Source: UBA4416 sp038327195 (GTDB taxonomy: Bacteria > Bacteroidota > Bacteroidia > B-17B0 > Aurantibacillaceae). Taken from it: DNA of 38,843 nt. The DNA is taken from the NCBI GenBank assembly GCA_038327195.1, contig JBBQKU010000040.1, forward strand, positions 1-38,843. Reading direction: 5' to 3'. The position numbers and the translations under genes are program-made. The first letter of the stretch is position 1, and each line of letters starts with the position of its first letter. Of the stretch, positions 25,345-34,585 are shown piece after piece. A model generated the notes under the pieces. That model saw nothing but the letters and a program-made list of their open reading frames with translations. It did no database searches and had not been told where the DNA came from.

Positions 25345-26508
25345 ATGAAATATTATTTAAAAAATAATTTATTTTTTGTACTAGTTGTATTAACTAATTT
25401 GATGTTTTGTCAAAATAGTTTGATAGGTATTGATGAACAAAATAAAGATATTGGAACGGTTGAGCAGATTTATAAAGTAAAAGCAGATTTTATAATTACA
25501 AATCATCAAGCTAAAAATTTGTATTTATTAAGAGCTGACGCCGAAAAAGGAATTACGATTCAAACTTCAAAAAAAACAATAAAACCAAATGATACAACTT
25601 TAATAGTTGTTGAATTTATTCCGACTCAAACTGGTAAGTTTTCAAAAAACATCAATTTGATTACGAGTGCTGATGGTTTGCCATTTAAAATAACCTTATC
25701 GGGTAATATTAAATCAATTAAAGTTGATGATAAAACAGCGTGTTTTTATTTTAAGAAACCAAACAATGCGGGTGTTAAAACGATTGACCCAATTGCAGTC
25801 AATCTGCCAACTAAACCAAAAGATAATTCAAATAAAATGCCTGATAATACAGGTAATCAAACTAACTATCCGCCCCCAACAGAAACAATTACTCCTACAA
25901 AAACACTAACTCCAATAGTGCCTAAGCCAGTAAATATAAATGAATTAGATAAAGATTTATACAAGCCAAATAATATTATTTTTTTGGTTGACGTCTCAAG
26001 TTCTATGAAAGATACCAGCAAATTAAAAGTGATGCAATATGCTTTACATTATTTAATTGACGCATTAAGAGAAACGGATAAAATTACGTTTATCACGTAT
26101 GCTGATTCTGTTAGAACATTAAGAAATGGAATGAGTGGGGCTGATAAAAATGATTTGCATACAGTGGTTAATTTATTAAAAGCCAAAGGCATTACCAAAG
26201 GAAAAAAAGCTGTTTTATATAGTTTAGATGTTGCCTTAAAAAATTATATCGAAGGCGGAAATAATCAAATAATGTTGGCAACAGATGGCAAGTTTAGATT
26301 TGACCCTGAAGACCAACAAACCTATGTTACGAAACAAGGTAATAAGCTGGTTAAACTAACAACTATTGCATTTGGCGAAGATAAAGAAGCGATGAAAAAT
26401 TTAAAGAATATTGCCGAAATAGGTAAGGGAAATTTTATTCATATCAAAAGTAAAATAAAGGCAAAAGACCAATTATTAGAAGAAGTGAAGCGGAATAGTT
26501 TAAAATAA
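25345..26508 (+). CDS. secreted von Willebrand factor A domain protein with N-terminal Ig-like domain
   Basis: The 387-residue protein has a signal peptide (ending LMFCQ) and an Ig-like domain of the DUF1573/ASPM-SPD2-Hydin type (about 30-125, with FIITNHQAKNLYLLRAD and FIPTQTGKFSKNI). A Pro/Thr-rich linker follows (about 150-200), then a VWA domain (about 208-380). The MIDAS metal site D216-x-S218-x-S220 (DVSSSM) is intact, together with LATDGKF. VWA domains bind protein partners through the bound metal. It has no sorting domain, so it is probably periplasmic. It is 9 nt after mazG. Confidence 0.83.
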   Translation: MKYYLKNNLFFVLVVLTNLMFCQNSLIGIDEQNKDIGTVEQIYKVKADFIITNHQAKNLYLLRADAEKGITIQTSKKTIKPNDTTLIVVEFIPTQTGKFSKNINLITSADGLPFKITLSGNIKSIKVDDKTACFYFKKPNNAGVKTIDPIAVNLPTKPKDNSNKMPDNTGNQTNYPPPTETITPTKTLTPIVPKPVNINELDKDLYKPNNIIFLVDVSSSMKDTSKLKVMQYALHYLIDALRETDKITFITYADSVRTLRNGMSGADKNDLHTVVNLLKAKGITKGKKAVLYSLDVALKNYIEGGNNQIMLATDGKFRFDPEDQQTYVTKQGNKLVKLTTIAFGEDKEAMKNLKNIAEIGKGNFIHIKSKIKAKDQLLEEVKRNSLK

Positions 26509-26578
26509 TTTGTGAAGTTTTAATGTTTAATCATTGTAACTTTTTAGTAGCTTTAAGCGTCTCATTTTAAAACCAAAT

Positions 26579-29500
26579 ATGACCTATTTCAAATATTTTC
26601 TTTTTTTCTTTTTTATTCAAACATCTTTTTCGCAAACCGATGATATTATTGCTCCAATAGCAAACAAACACCCCAATCAACTTATTATTCATAATGACAC
26701 GGTGATTGATAATTATTTTTGGCTTCGTGATAAAAATTCGCCAGAAGTAATCAATCATCTTTATGCTGAAAATGCTTACTCAGATCATATTATGAAACAA
26801 AGTGATTTTTTGCAAAAAATTTTATATGAAGAATTTAAATCAAGAAGAAAGGAAAATTATACTTCTCGCCCTAATTTAAATAAAGGTTATTTTTATTATA
26901 ATCGTTACGAAAAAGGGAAAGATTATCCTATAATTTGTAGAAAAAAAGATACAATAGAAGAATTTCAAAAAGAGACTATAATTTTAAATATTAATAAACT
27001 GGCCGAAGAACAGCATTATGTAAATGTAACTGGTACTAAAATTAGTCCAAATCAAAAATTACTGTATTATGGAATAGATAATAAAGGAAATCGTGTCAGT
27101 ACTTATTTTTTAAAAGGAATTGATAATGACAGTAATTATATTTCTGAAAAGTTAGAAAACATAATGAACTTAATATGGGCTCAAGATAATAAAACAGTTT
27201 ATTATACAAAACCTGAAGAAAAAACAATTAGAGAGTATAGACTTTACAAACATATTATTGGGAATTCTATTTCTCAAGATGAATTGATTTTTGAGGAATT
27301 AGATAAAACATATCAAATTTCTTTATCAACATCAATATCTAAAAAATATATTTTTATTGGATTAAATAAAACTAAATCCACTGAATTATGGTATATCAAT
27401 GCCGATGGCACAAGCATTAAACCTACTTTATTTTTAAAAAGAGATCCTAATGTTATCTATGGTTTACAACACATAGCAGGAGATGAGTTTAATATTATGA
27501 CGAATTTGAATGCGTTAAATTATCGGTTAGCAAAAACAAAAATTAATCAACCATTACCAAAATTTTGGACTGACATCATTCCTCATAATCCGAATGTATT
27601 ATTAGAAGATGTGAGTTATACTAAGGATTTTATGATTGTTGAAGAAAAAGAAAATGCTCAAAATAGAATTAAAATTATTAATCTTAAAACTAAAGAATCA
27701 GAAATATTAAATACGGGGTTAGATATTTATGAGGTTTCATCTGGATTTGAAGATTATGATTATAATGAAACAAATTCAATTCACTTTAGCTTTTCTAATT
27801 TAGCAAATCCTTCAAAAACCTATTCGTATAATTTAAACACAAAAGAAAAAGAATTAATTGATGCCGATACCATTTTAGGAACGTTTAATAAAGATAATTA
27901 TGAAACAGCTAGAATATATGCCGAAGCTCGTGATGGTTCAAAAGTTCCAATAACATTGGTTTATAAGAAGGGTTTGCAAATGAATGGGAATAATCCTTGT
28001 TTTCTTTATAGTTATGGTTCTTATGGCGCTCCAAACTCAGCAGGATTTAATGCAGGAGCAATTAGCTATATTGACAGAGGATTTGTTTATGCTATTGCGC
28101 ATATTAGAGGAAGTAATGATTTAGGAAATCAATGGTACGAAAATGGAAAACTATTTAATAAGAAAAATACATTCTATGATTTTATAGATTGTGCCGAATA
28201 TTTAATAAATCAAAAATATACTAATAAAAATAAATTAGCCATTAATGGTGGAAGTGCAGGAGGTTTATTAATGGGAGCTGTTACAAATATGCGCCCCGAT
28301 TTATTTAAGTGTGTAGTTGCTAATGTTCCTTTTGTGGATGTTATAAACACAATGCTAGATGAAACGCTTCCACTTACAACATTTGAATTTGAGGAATGGG
28401 GAAATCCGAAACAAAAAGATTATTATGAATATATGAAATCGTATTCGCCCTATGAAAATGTTAGAAAAACAAATTACCCTGATATTTTAGCAACAGCAGG
28501 TTATAACGATTCGCAAGTTGGTTATTGGGAACCTGCAAAATGGGTTTCTAAAATTAGAGAATTAAAAACCGATACTAATTTATTATTATTTAAAACGAAT
28601 ATGGATGGTGGACATGGTGGTGCTTCAGGAAGAAATGAGCAATATAAGGAACAGGCATTTAATATGGCATTTATTATGCGCAGCTTAGGAGTCAAAGAAA
28701 ATTACATAACGATAAAAGGAAAAATAATAGATGAGAAAAAAACAGAACTTCCATTTGTAAATGTTTTTTTAGAAGGAACCACAATAGGCACAACAGCAAA
28801 TGCAGATGGTGAATTTGTAATTACAGTTAAACAAGCTAAGGATATTGTTTTGGTTTTTCAAACATTAGGCTATGTAAAACATAAAGAAAAATTAGATATT
28901 AATACTCAAACGTCTGATTTAAATATTGTGATGAAATCAGAAAATTATTTGATTCAAGAAGTTGTTGTAAAAAGTAATGCTAAAGATCCTGCTTATGCCA
29001 TCATGCGTGAAGCTATTAAACAAAGAGCTAGAAACAATGATAAAACAAAATCATTTTCTGCTGATGTTTATATGAAAAGCACGATTAGACTTTTACAAAC
29101 CCCTAAAAAATTACCTTTTTTTATAAATAAAAAATCATTGCCAGATTCAAATAATTTGGGAATTATTTTTATGTCTGAATCTGTCGCAAAATATAGCATG
29201 CAAAAGCCGGATAAGAAAAAAGAAGAAATGATTGCAAGTAAAGTTGCTGGACAAAAAACTGGTTTTAGTTGGAATAGAGTAGAGGATGTGTTTGTGAATT
29301 TTTACGAACCTTCGGTTAAAATGTTTAATTATTCTGAGCGACCATTCGTTTCTCCATTGGCTACAGGCTCTTTGTTGAGTTATAAATATAAATATTTAGG
29401 TACATTTTATGTAGATAATAAACCTATTCATAAAATAGAAATTATGCCGAGAAGAAAAGGTGATCCATTATTCCACGGTCAGATTTATATTAATGAAGGT

Positions 29501-31147
29501 GATAATTATCAAATTTATTCGAGCGATTTGTATATCACAAAAGATGCGCAGATTGAATTTGCTGATACGGTTCATATAAAACAAGAAATGGTAAAAGTAA
29601 ATGATAGTATTTGGGCTCCAGTACAAATGCAAATTTATAGTCATGTTAAATTTTTTGGTTTTGGAGCAACTGATTTGAGTACTGCTTCCATATCAAATTA
29701 TCAAGTAAACAGAACGTTTCCAAAGAAATATTTTAATAATGAAATATTTAAAATTGAAGATAAAGCTAATAAAAAAGATACCACTTTTTGGACTACAACA
29801 AGGCCTGCAATTTTGTCGAACGAAGAATCAACTTATTATCAAAAAGGAGATAGTACTTTAAAAAAAATGGATAGTAAACAATATAAAGATTCTGTTTCAA
29901 AAGCTGATAGTAAGTTGGATATAGGTATAGATGGAATAAGTAAAAGAAATGATATTAGAGGAACTTATTTTACAACCAATTCATTTTTAAATATGTTTTC
30001 ATACAATACCGTTGAAGGATTAAATGCAAATGTAACTGGTTCATTTTCTCATAGAAATAAAGAAACTAGAGTTTCTAAAGGTATATCTGCAAGAGCACAT
30101 TATGGCTTTGATAATTATAAATGGAGTGGAGGAGCAAATGCTTTTTGGTTTTTTAACCCAAAAAATAATCAAAATATTATGTTTACTGGGTCACGAACTA
30201 TGAAACAATATAATGAGTTTGACCCCATAGGTTCTTTATTTAACACAGCCTATACGTTATTAGATAAAAGTAATTACATGAAATTATATCAAAAAGATAT
30301 GTTGCGTATTAATTATAATCATGAATTAGTAAATGGCTTAAGTTCAAATGTTGATTTCCAATTTATTGGAAGAGAAGCATTATTAAATAAAAGTTTTTAT
30401 TATTTCTACGGAGATGAAAACAAACATTTTACTTCAAATAATCCTTTAGTAAACGACGGAGCCTATAGCACAACTGAAGCTTTTAAACCTGAACAGTTAG
30501 TTCAGTTTAAATTAAATTTTAAATTAATACCATTTGCCAAATATGAAACCTTTCCAACCTTTAAGCGCATTTTACAAACTAAATGGCCAGAATTTTCTTT
30601 TGCTTATAAGAAAGGAATATCTGTAAATACTTCTGCTTTTAATTATGATTATTTAGAATTAGGTGTAGGAAAAGATATTGAATTAAGAAGTTTAGGATTA
30701 TTTAAATTTGATGTAGTTGGAGGTGCTTTTTTTAATACGAAAGGAATGAATTTTGTTGATTATAAGCATTTCAATGGGAACCAAACTTTCTTTTTAATGA
30801 ATAAGCCAAGTTCCGAATTATCATTTTATACAACGCGTGATCAAATTTCCGAATTTCATAATCTTAATTATTATACATTAAGTACTAATACAAAGTTTAT
30901 TGAATACCATGCGTCTCATAATTTTAGAGGATTTTTTATTGGAAAAATTCCATTGTTAAGAAAAACGAAGTTTTATGAAATTGCGGGCATTAATGGTGTC
31001 ATAACAGAAACTGGTAGTTATAATGAAGTATATATTGGTATAGATAAAATTTTAAAAGTATTTCGTTTTGATATAGGAACTGCTCTAAATGAAAGTAAAA
31101 AAATAGATTTATTTTATAGATTTGGTTTAAGGTTAAGTTTATTTTAA
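26579..31147 (+). CDS. fusion: oligopeptidase B-like S9 peptidase + carboxypeptidase-regulatory-like domain + DUF5686 outer-membrane domain
   Basis: This 1522-residue exported protein joins two proteins that are usually separate. After a signal peptide (1-18) come a beta-propeller (about 25-430) and a prolyl-oligopeptidase hydrolase domain (about 440-707). Its complete triad is S559 in GGSAGG, D644 in YNDSQVGYWE and H679 in DGGHGG. The peptidase reaches its natural C-terminal pattern (MRSLGVKE, ending at 707), and at residue 710 a CarboxypepD-regulatory-like domain begins (ITIKGKIIDE, FVNVFLEGTTIGTT). From about 795 a DUF5686 region with barrel-like strands ends in GLRLSLF. The second half has lost its own signal peptide. 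One inference is a peptidase tethered to the outer membrane. It lies 70 nt after the VWA gene and 20 nt before the dioxygenase gene. Confidence 0.88.
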   Translation: MTYFKYFLFFFFIQTSFSQTDDIIAPIANKHPNQLIIHNDTVIDNYFWLRDKNSPEVINHLYAENAYSDHIMKQSDFLQKILYEEFKSRRKENYTSRPNLNKGYFYYNRYEKGKDYPIICRKKDTIEEFQKETIILNINKLAEEQHYVNVTGTKISPNQKLLYYGIDNKGNRVSTYFLKGIDNDSNYISEKLENIMNLIWAQDNKTVYYTKPEEKTIREYRLYKHIIGNSISQDELIFEELDKTYQISLSTSISKKYIFIGLNKTKSTELWYINADGTSIKPTLFLKRDPNVIYGLQHIAGDEFNIMTNLNALNYRLAKTKINQPLPKFWTDIIPHNPNVLLEDVSYTKDFMIVEEKENAQNRIKIINLKTKESEILNTGLDIYEVSSGFEDYDYNETNSIHFSFSNLANPSKTYSYNLNTKEKELIDADTILGTFNKDNYETARIYAEARDGSKVPITLVYKKGLQMNGNNPCFLYSYGSYGAPNSAGFNAGAISYIDRGFVYAIAHIRGSNDLGNQWYENGKLFNKKNTFYDFIDCAEYLINQKYTNKNKLAINGGSAGGLLMGAVTNMRPDLFKCVVANVPFVDVINTMLDETLPLTTFEFEEWGNPKQKDYYEYMKSYSPYENVRKTNYPDILATAGYNDSQVGYWEPAKWVSKIRELKTDTNLLLFKTNMDGGHGGASGRNEQYKEQAFNMAFIMRSLGVKENYITIKGKIIDEKKTELPFVNVFLEGTTIGTTANADGEFVITVKQAKDIVLVFQTLGYVKHKEKLDINTQTSDLNIVMKSENYLIQEVVVKSNAKDPAYAIMREAIKQRARNNDKTKSFSADVYMKSTIRLLQTPKKLPFFINKKSLPDSNNLGIIFMSESVAKYSMQKPDKKKEEMIASKVAGQKTGFSWNRVEDVFVNFYEPSVKMFNYSERPFVSPLATGSLLSYKYKYLGTFYVDNKPIHKIEIMPRRKGDPLFHGQIYINEGDNYQIYSSDLYITKDAQIEFADTVHIKQEMVKVNDSIWAPVQMQIYSHVKFFGFGATDLSTASISNYQVNRTFPKKYFNNEIFKIEDKANKKDTTFWTTTRPAILSNEESTYYQKGDSTLKKMDSKQYKDSVSKADSKLDIGIDGISKRNDIRGTYFTTNSFLNMFSYNTVEGLNANVTGSFSHRNKETRVSKGISARAHYGFDNYKWSGGANAFWFFNPKNNQNIMFTGSRTMKQYNEFDPIGSLFNTAYTLLDKSNYMKLYQKDMLRINYNHELVNGLSSNVDFQFIGREALLNKSFYYFYGDENKHFTSNNPLVNDGAYSTTEAFKPEQLVQFKLNFKLIPFAKYETFPTFKRILQTKWPEFSFAYKKGISVNTSAFNYDYLELGVGKDIELRSLGLFKFDVVGGAFFNTKGMNFVDYKHFNGNQTFFLMNKPSSELSFYTTRDQISEFHNLNYYTLSTNTKFIEYHASHNFRGFFIGKIPLLRKTKFYEIAGINGVITETGSYNEVYIGIDKILKVFRFDIGTALNESKKIDLFYRFGLRLSLF

Positions 31148-31167
31148 ATAATTTAATTTACTATAAC

Positions 31168-32052
31168 ATGGACAGAAAAACATTTTTAAAATCACTGAGT
31201 TTAATCCCTTTATCAACTATGATGTCAAATTTAAACAACTTAGAAAAAATAGCTAATCAATTTTCAAATACAGAACGCATGCCTGTTTTGTTTTTAGGGC
31301 ATGGAAGTCCAATGAATGCCATTGAAGAAAATCAATTCGTGGATGGTTTTAGAACTGTTGCAAAATCATTACCTAAACCAAATGCCATAATTTGTATTTC
31401 TGCTCATTGGTTTACTAATGGAACAAAAGTTACCGCAATGGAAATGCCAAAAACTATTCATGATTTTGGTGGTTTTCCCGATGAATTATTTAATGTTCAA
31501 TATCCTGCGCATGGAAGTCCAATTTTGGCTAAAGAAACGAAAGAATTATTAAAACCTATCGAGGTTGAATTAGATGAAAAATGGGGACTTGATCATGGGA
31601 CTTGGAGTGTAATAAAACATTTATATCCTAATGCAGATATACCAGTTATTCAATTAAGTATAGATTATACTAAACCAGCTTCATATCATTATGAATTAGC
31701 AAAAAAATTAAGTGCATTGCGTCATAAAGGAATTTTGATTATAGGAAGTGGAAACATTATTCACAATTTAGGCCTAGTTGATTTTAAAAATTTTGATAAG
31801 GATAATTATGGATTTGATTGGGCTATTGAAGCAAGAGAGAAAGTCAATAATTGGCTACTTTCTGGAGATTTTGATTCTATCGTTAATTATGAAAAACAAG
31901 GAAGTGCATTAAAATTGGCTGTCCCAACTCCCGAACATTTTTTACCATTAATTTATACGTTAGGTTTAAAAGAAAAATCTGAATCGATTAAGGTGTTTAA
32001 CGACAAGCTTCTTGCGGGGTCGTTAAGTATGACTTCTTTAGTCATTGAGTGA
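31168..32052 (+). CDS. 4,5-DOPA extradiol dioxygenase-like protein (LigB/YgiD family)
   Basis: The 294-residue protein belongs to the class III extradiol ring-cleaving family. Metal and active-site histidines are H45 in FLGHGSPM, H80 in ISAHWF and H143 in GLDHGTW, with HDFGGFP (from H98) and GNIIHNLG also conserved. The first 20 residues (MDRKTFLKSLSLIPLSTMM) resemble a weak export signal or membrane-proximal leader, which is absent from E. coli YgiD. The natural substrate is unknown; YgiD-type enzymes act on caffeate or DOPA-like catechols. It is 20 nt after the fusion gene and probably co-transcribed with it. Confidence 0.88.
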   Translation: MDRKTFLKSLSLIPLSTMMSNLNNLEKIANQFSNTERMPVLFLGHGSPMNAIEENQFVDGFRTVAKSLPKPNAIICISAHWFTNGTKVTAMEMPKTIHDFGGFPDELFNVQYPAHGSPILAKETKELLKPIEVELDEKWGLDHGTWSVIKHLYPNADIPVIQLSIDYTKPASYHYELAKKLSALRHKGILIIGSGNIIHNLGLVDFKNFDKDNYGFDWAIEAREKVNNWLLSGDFDSIVNYEKQGSALKLAVPTPEHFLPLIYTLGLKEKSESIKVFNDKLLAGSLSMTSLVIE

Positions 32053-32111
32053 GTAAATTTGCATTTATTATTATTTTTTTTATCTTTAAATAATGTAAAA
32101 AATTTATAGAT

Positions 32112-34529
32112 ATGATTTTGAATAAAAGTTTTTTTAGCCGCTTATTTAGTGGGATTTTAGTTTTCTGTAGCTTTCAAGTATTTTCTCAAGGAAGTAATAT
32201 TAGTGCTTCTTTAACCAAAAATGTGTCTATGAATTCAGAACCTTCAAGGTTAATGGTTGATAGGAAATTATGGGTTGAAGACGAATCAAAAAGGACTTGG
32301 TTTTCGAGTACATATAAAAAGCCTGATGGGAAAATTATTATAGAATATTCTAAACTGCCTATCAATTATCTTAATGCAAATAAAAAATTAGTACCGATTG
32401 ATCTTAATCCTACAATTACTTCTGAAGGAGATTTTGAGGCAACCAAACAAATTTGTCCTGTTACGGTAAAACGCAATGGTTCAGCTATTGTGAAGATTAA
32501 TCAAAATTCAGAAATCATTTATAGTAATAATGTGAAAATAAATGGTCTATCAACAAAAGCTGTAAATATTATTCAAGATAGTACCCATTTAGTTCTATCC
32601 GAAATTTTGCCTGGAATAGATAAAGTATTTGATTTTAAACTTTCGAGTGTAAAGTATAATTATGTTTTAAAAACACCATTAACATCATTAACAACTGATT
32701 TAATCATTGAAGAAGATATTAAATTACCTGTAGGTTCAAAAATTGATTTTGATATGCAATTTGGTAGTCAAGGTAAAAAAGGGTGGGAAGGTGAATTATC
32801 ATTAACCTCAAATGATAATACTGAAATTGGAAAAATTTATTCGGCTTATTGTTTTGATGCTGTTGGAAATCGTTGTTTAGCATCTTATCAATTAGAAAAT
32901 AAGAATGGTATTCAAAAACTTAAAATTATTGTCCCTCAATTATGGATTACAAATTCATCACGAGTATATCCTATTACAATAGATCCATTAGTAACTGGAC
33001 CAACTTCAACTTATGTTGGACCCAAAATTCCTTCTTGTGTTTTGCCAGCTTACGGTTCAGATAGTATATTAGTGACTATTCCTGCAATGATTACGGTTAC
33101 TGGCTTTTTCGTAAGTGGAAGTTTTGATGCCGAGCCTTTTGGAGGTGCTAATAAAACTCATGGAAGTATGCTTTTTAGAACAAAATGTGGTAAATCAGGT
33201 GCGTATACTGTTGTTCTTAGTGCACCAGGCGCAACATTAGCAGGTACAGCTTATTTATCGAATGAAGATTTAAAATCACCATTATTATGTTGTCTTCCAC
33301 AATCTTGTTCTACTCAAACACTTTATTTATCAACTAGAATTTCACGTACCTATACATTAGGAGTTGCAGGATGTAATACTTTATATATTGATCATAATCC
33401 ATTATCTGGTTATCCCTTAAAAGCTTATGTTGAAGGTCATTCTCCGGAATCAGGCTTAACTACTGGTAGTTGGAAAGTAGCGCCATTAACAATGTGTTCT
33501 CATGTTTGTAATGTTACGGGTACCGTTTACATAAAATATGGTGTGCCACCTTATACAATTTCACATCCTTGGACTACAACAACTTATACTACAGGGGTTG
33601 CCGCAGGTTGTTCAGCTGGTATATCCATTAAAACTTTTACATTTAATGTACCTGGATGTCCTACTTATTGCACCAGTAGCGGAACTTTAACTGTTCCTCC
33701 ACCTACAGTAACGGATGCGTGTGGTAATTCCGTTGCTTCAGGTTTAACATCAGCTACAATTGCAATTATTCCAACTCCAACCGTTTCTGCTACTCCTAAT
33801 CCTGTTATTGCTTGTTCTGATATCCCATTTAATGTCAACTTAAGTTCTTGCATTCCTACGAGTACATTAAGTTGGAGTGGTAATGGTTTGAGTGGTTCAA
33901 ATAATCTGATATCTGATACTATTTCTAATACTTCTGGGGCGATAATAACAACTACCTATGTAATAACGGCATCTAATAATGGTTGTGTTTCTGCGCCAGT
34001 AAATTTAGTTGTCAATACAGACCCAAAACCTATTGCCAATTTTTCTTCTAATCCAAATCCAGTAGTGATAAAGCAGCCCATCGTTTTTACTGACCAAACT
34101 ACCATTATCGGTTCGGTTGTAAATAATTGGTTATGGTCTGTAACCTCAAATACATTTTCTATCGCACAAAATTCATCCGCCATATTTGATATTCCAGGCA
34201 CTTATAATGTTTGCCTTGCTCTTGAAACAGCTAATGGATGTAGGGATACAACGTGTAAGGATATTACAGTAATACCAGCTGAAATTATACTTCCAAATGT
34301 TATGACTCCAAATGGAGATAAAGTAAATGATGTTTTGGCAATTACATATCTTGAATTCTTTTCATCAAATAATTTAAAAATATTTGATCGCTGGGGGAAA
34401 TTAGTTTACGAAAAAGAAAACTATGCAAATAATTGGACTGGTGATAAATTAATGGACGGTACTTATTTTATTATTTTAAAAGTAATGGATAAATCCTATA
34501 CTGGTTATTTACAGATATTTAATAAATAA
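32112..34529 (+). CDS. large surface protein with PKD domain and type B (gliding motility-associated) sorting domain
   Basis: The 805-residue protein has a signal peptide ending QVFSQG. The N-terminal half (about 30-300) is a beta-rich region found in large Bacteroidota surface proteins. The middle is Cys/Thr/Ser-rich with many paired cysteines. A PKD-type Ig domain lies at about 640-715. The C-terminal 85 residues form the type B type IX sorting domain (VMTPNGDKVND, LKIFDRWGKLVYE, ending GYLQIFNK). It is therefore exported by the type IX system. An ATG at 32112 with a TAAATTTG element at 32054-32061 suggests possible separate transcription. No enzymatic motif is seen; adhesion is a guess. 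Confidence 0.85.
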   Translation: MILNKSFFSRLFSGILVFCSFQVFSQGSNISASLTKNVSMNSEPSRLMVDRKLWVEDESKRTWFSSTYKKPDGKIIIEYSKLPINYLNANKKLVPIDLNPTITSEGDFEATKQICPVTVKRNGSAIVKINQNSEIIYSNNVKINGLSTKAVNIIQDSTHLVLSEILPGIDKVFDFKLSSVKYNYVLKTPLTSLTTDLIIEEDIKLPVGSKIDFDMQFGSQGKKGWEGELSLTSNDNTEIGKIYSAYCFDAVGNRCLASYQLENKNGIQKLKIIVPQLWITNSSRVYPITIDPLVTGPTSTYVGPKIPSCVLPAYGSDSILVTIPAMITVTGFFVSGSFDAEPFGGANKTHGSMLFRTKCGKSGAYTVVLSAPGATLAGTAYLSNEDLKSPLLCCLPQSCSTQTLYLSTRISRTYTLGVAGCNTLYIDHNPLSGYPLKAYVEGHSPESGLTTGSWKVAPLTMCSHVCNVTGTVYIKYGVPPYTISHPWTTTTYTTGVAAGCSAGISIKTFTFNVPGCPTYCTSSGTLTVPPPTVTDACGNSVASGLTSATIAIIPTPTVSATPNPVIACSDIPFNVNLSSCIPTSTLSWSGNGLSGSNNLISDTISNTSGAIITTTYVITASNNGCVSAPVNLVVNTDPKPIANFSSNPNPVVIKQPIVFTDQTTIIGSVVNNWLWSVTSNTFSIAQNSSAIFDIPGTYNVCLALETANGCRDTTCKDITVIPAEIILPNVMTPNGDKVNDVLAITYLEFFSSNNLKIFDRWGKLVYEKENYANNWTGDKLMDGTYFIILKVMDKSYTGYLQIFNK

Positions 34530-34585
34530 TAATTCTATAAATAGTATTATCCTATTTTTCTATTTAATCAAATAGTTAAGTATAT

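Noticed and set aside
26579..31147. That the 1522-residue frame is simply two genes joined by a missed stop codon
   Set aside because: A lost stop or frameshift would leave the signal peptide and spacer of the second protein in the translation. They are absent, so a real deletion fusion fits better.
34530..34585. A terminator between the large surface-protein gene and the helicase gene
   Set aside because: Only a weak CTATTT/AAATAG stem near 34560 is visible, with no GC pairs of note and no T-tract.
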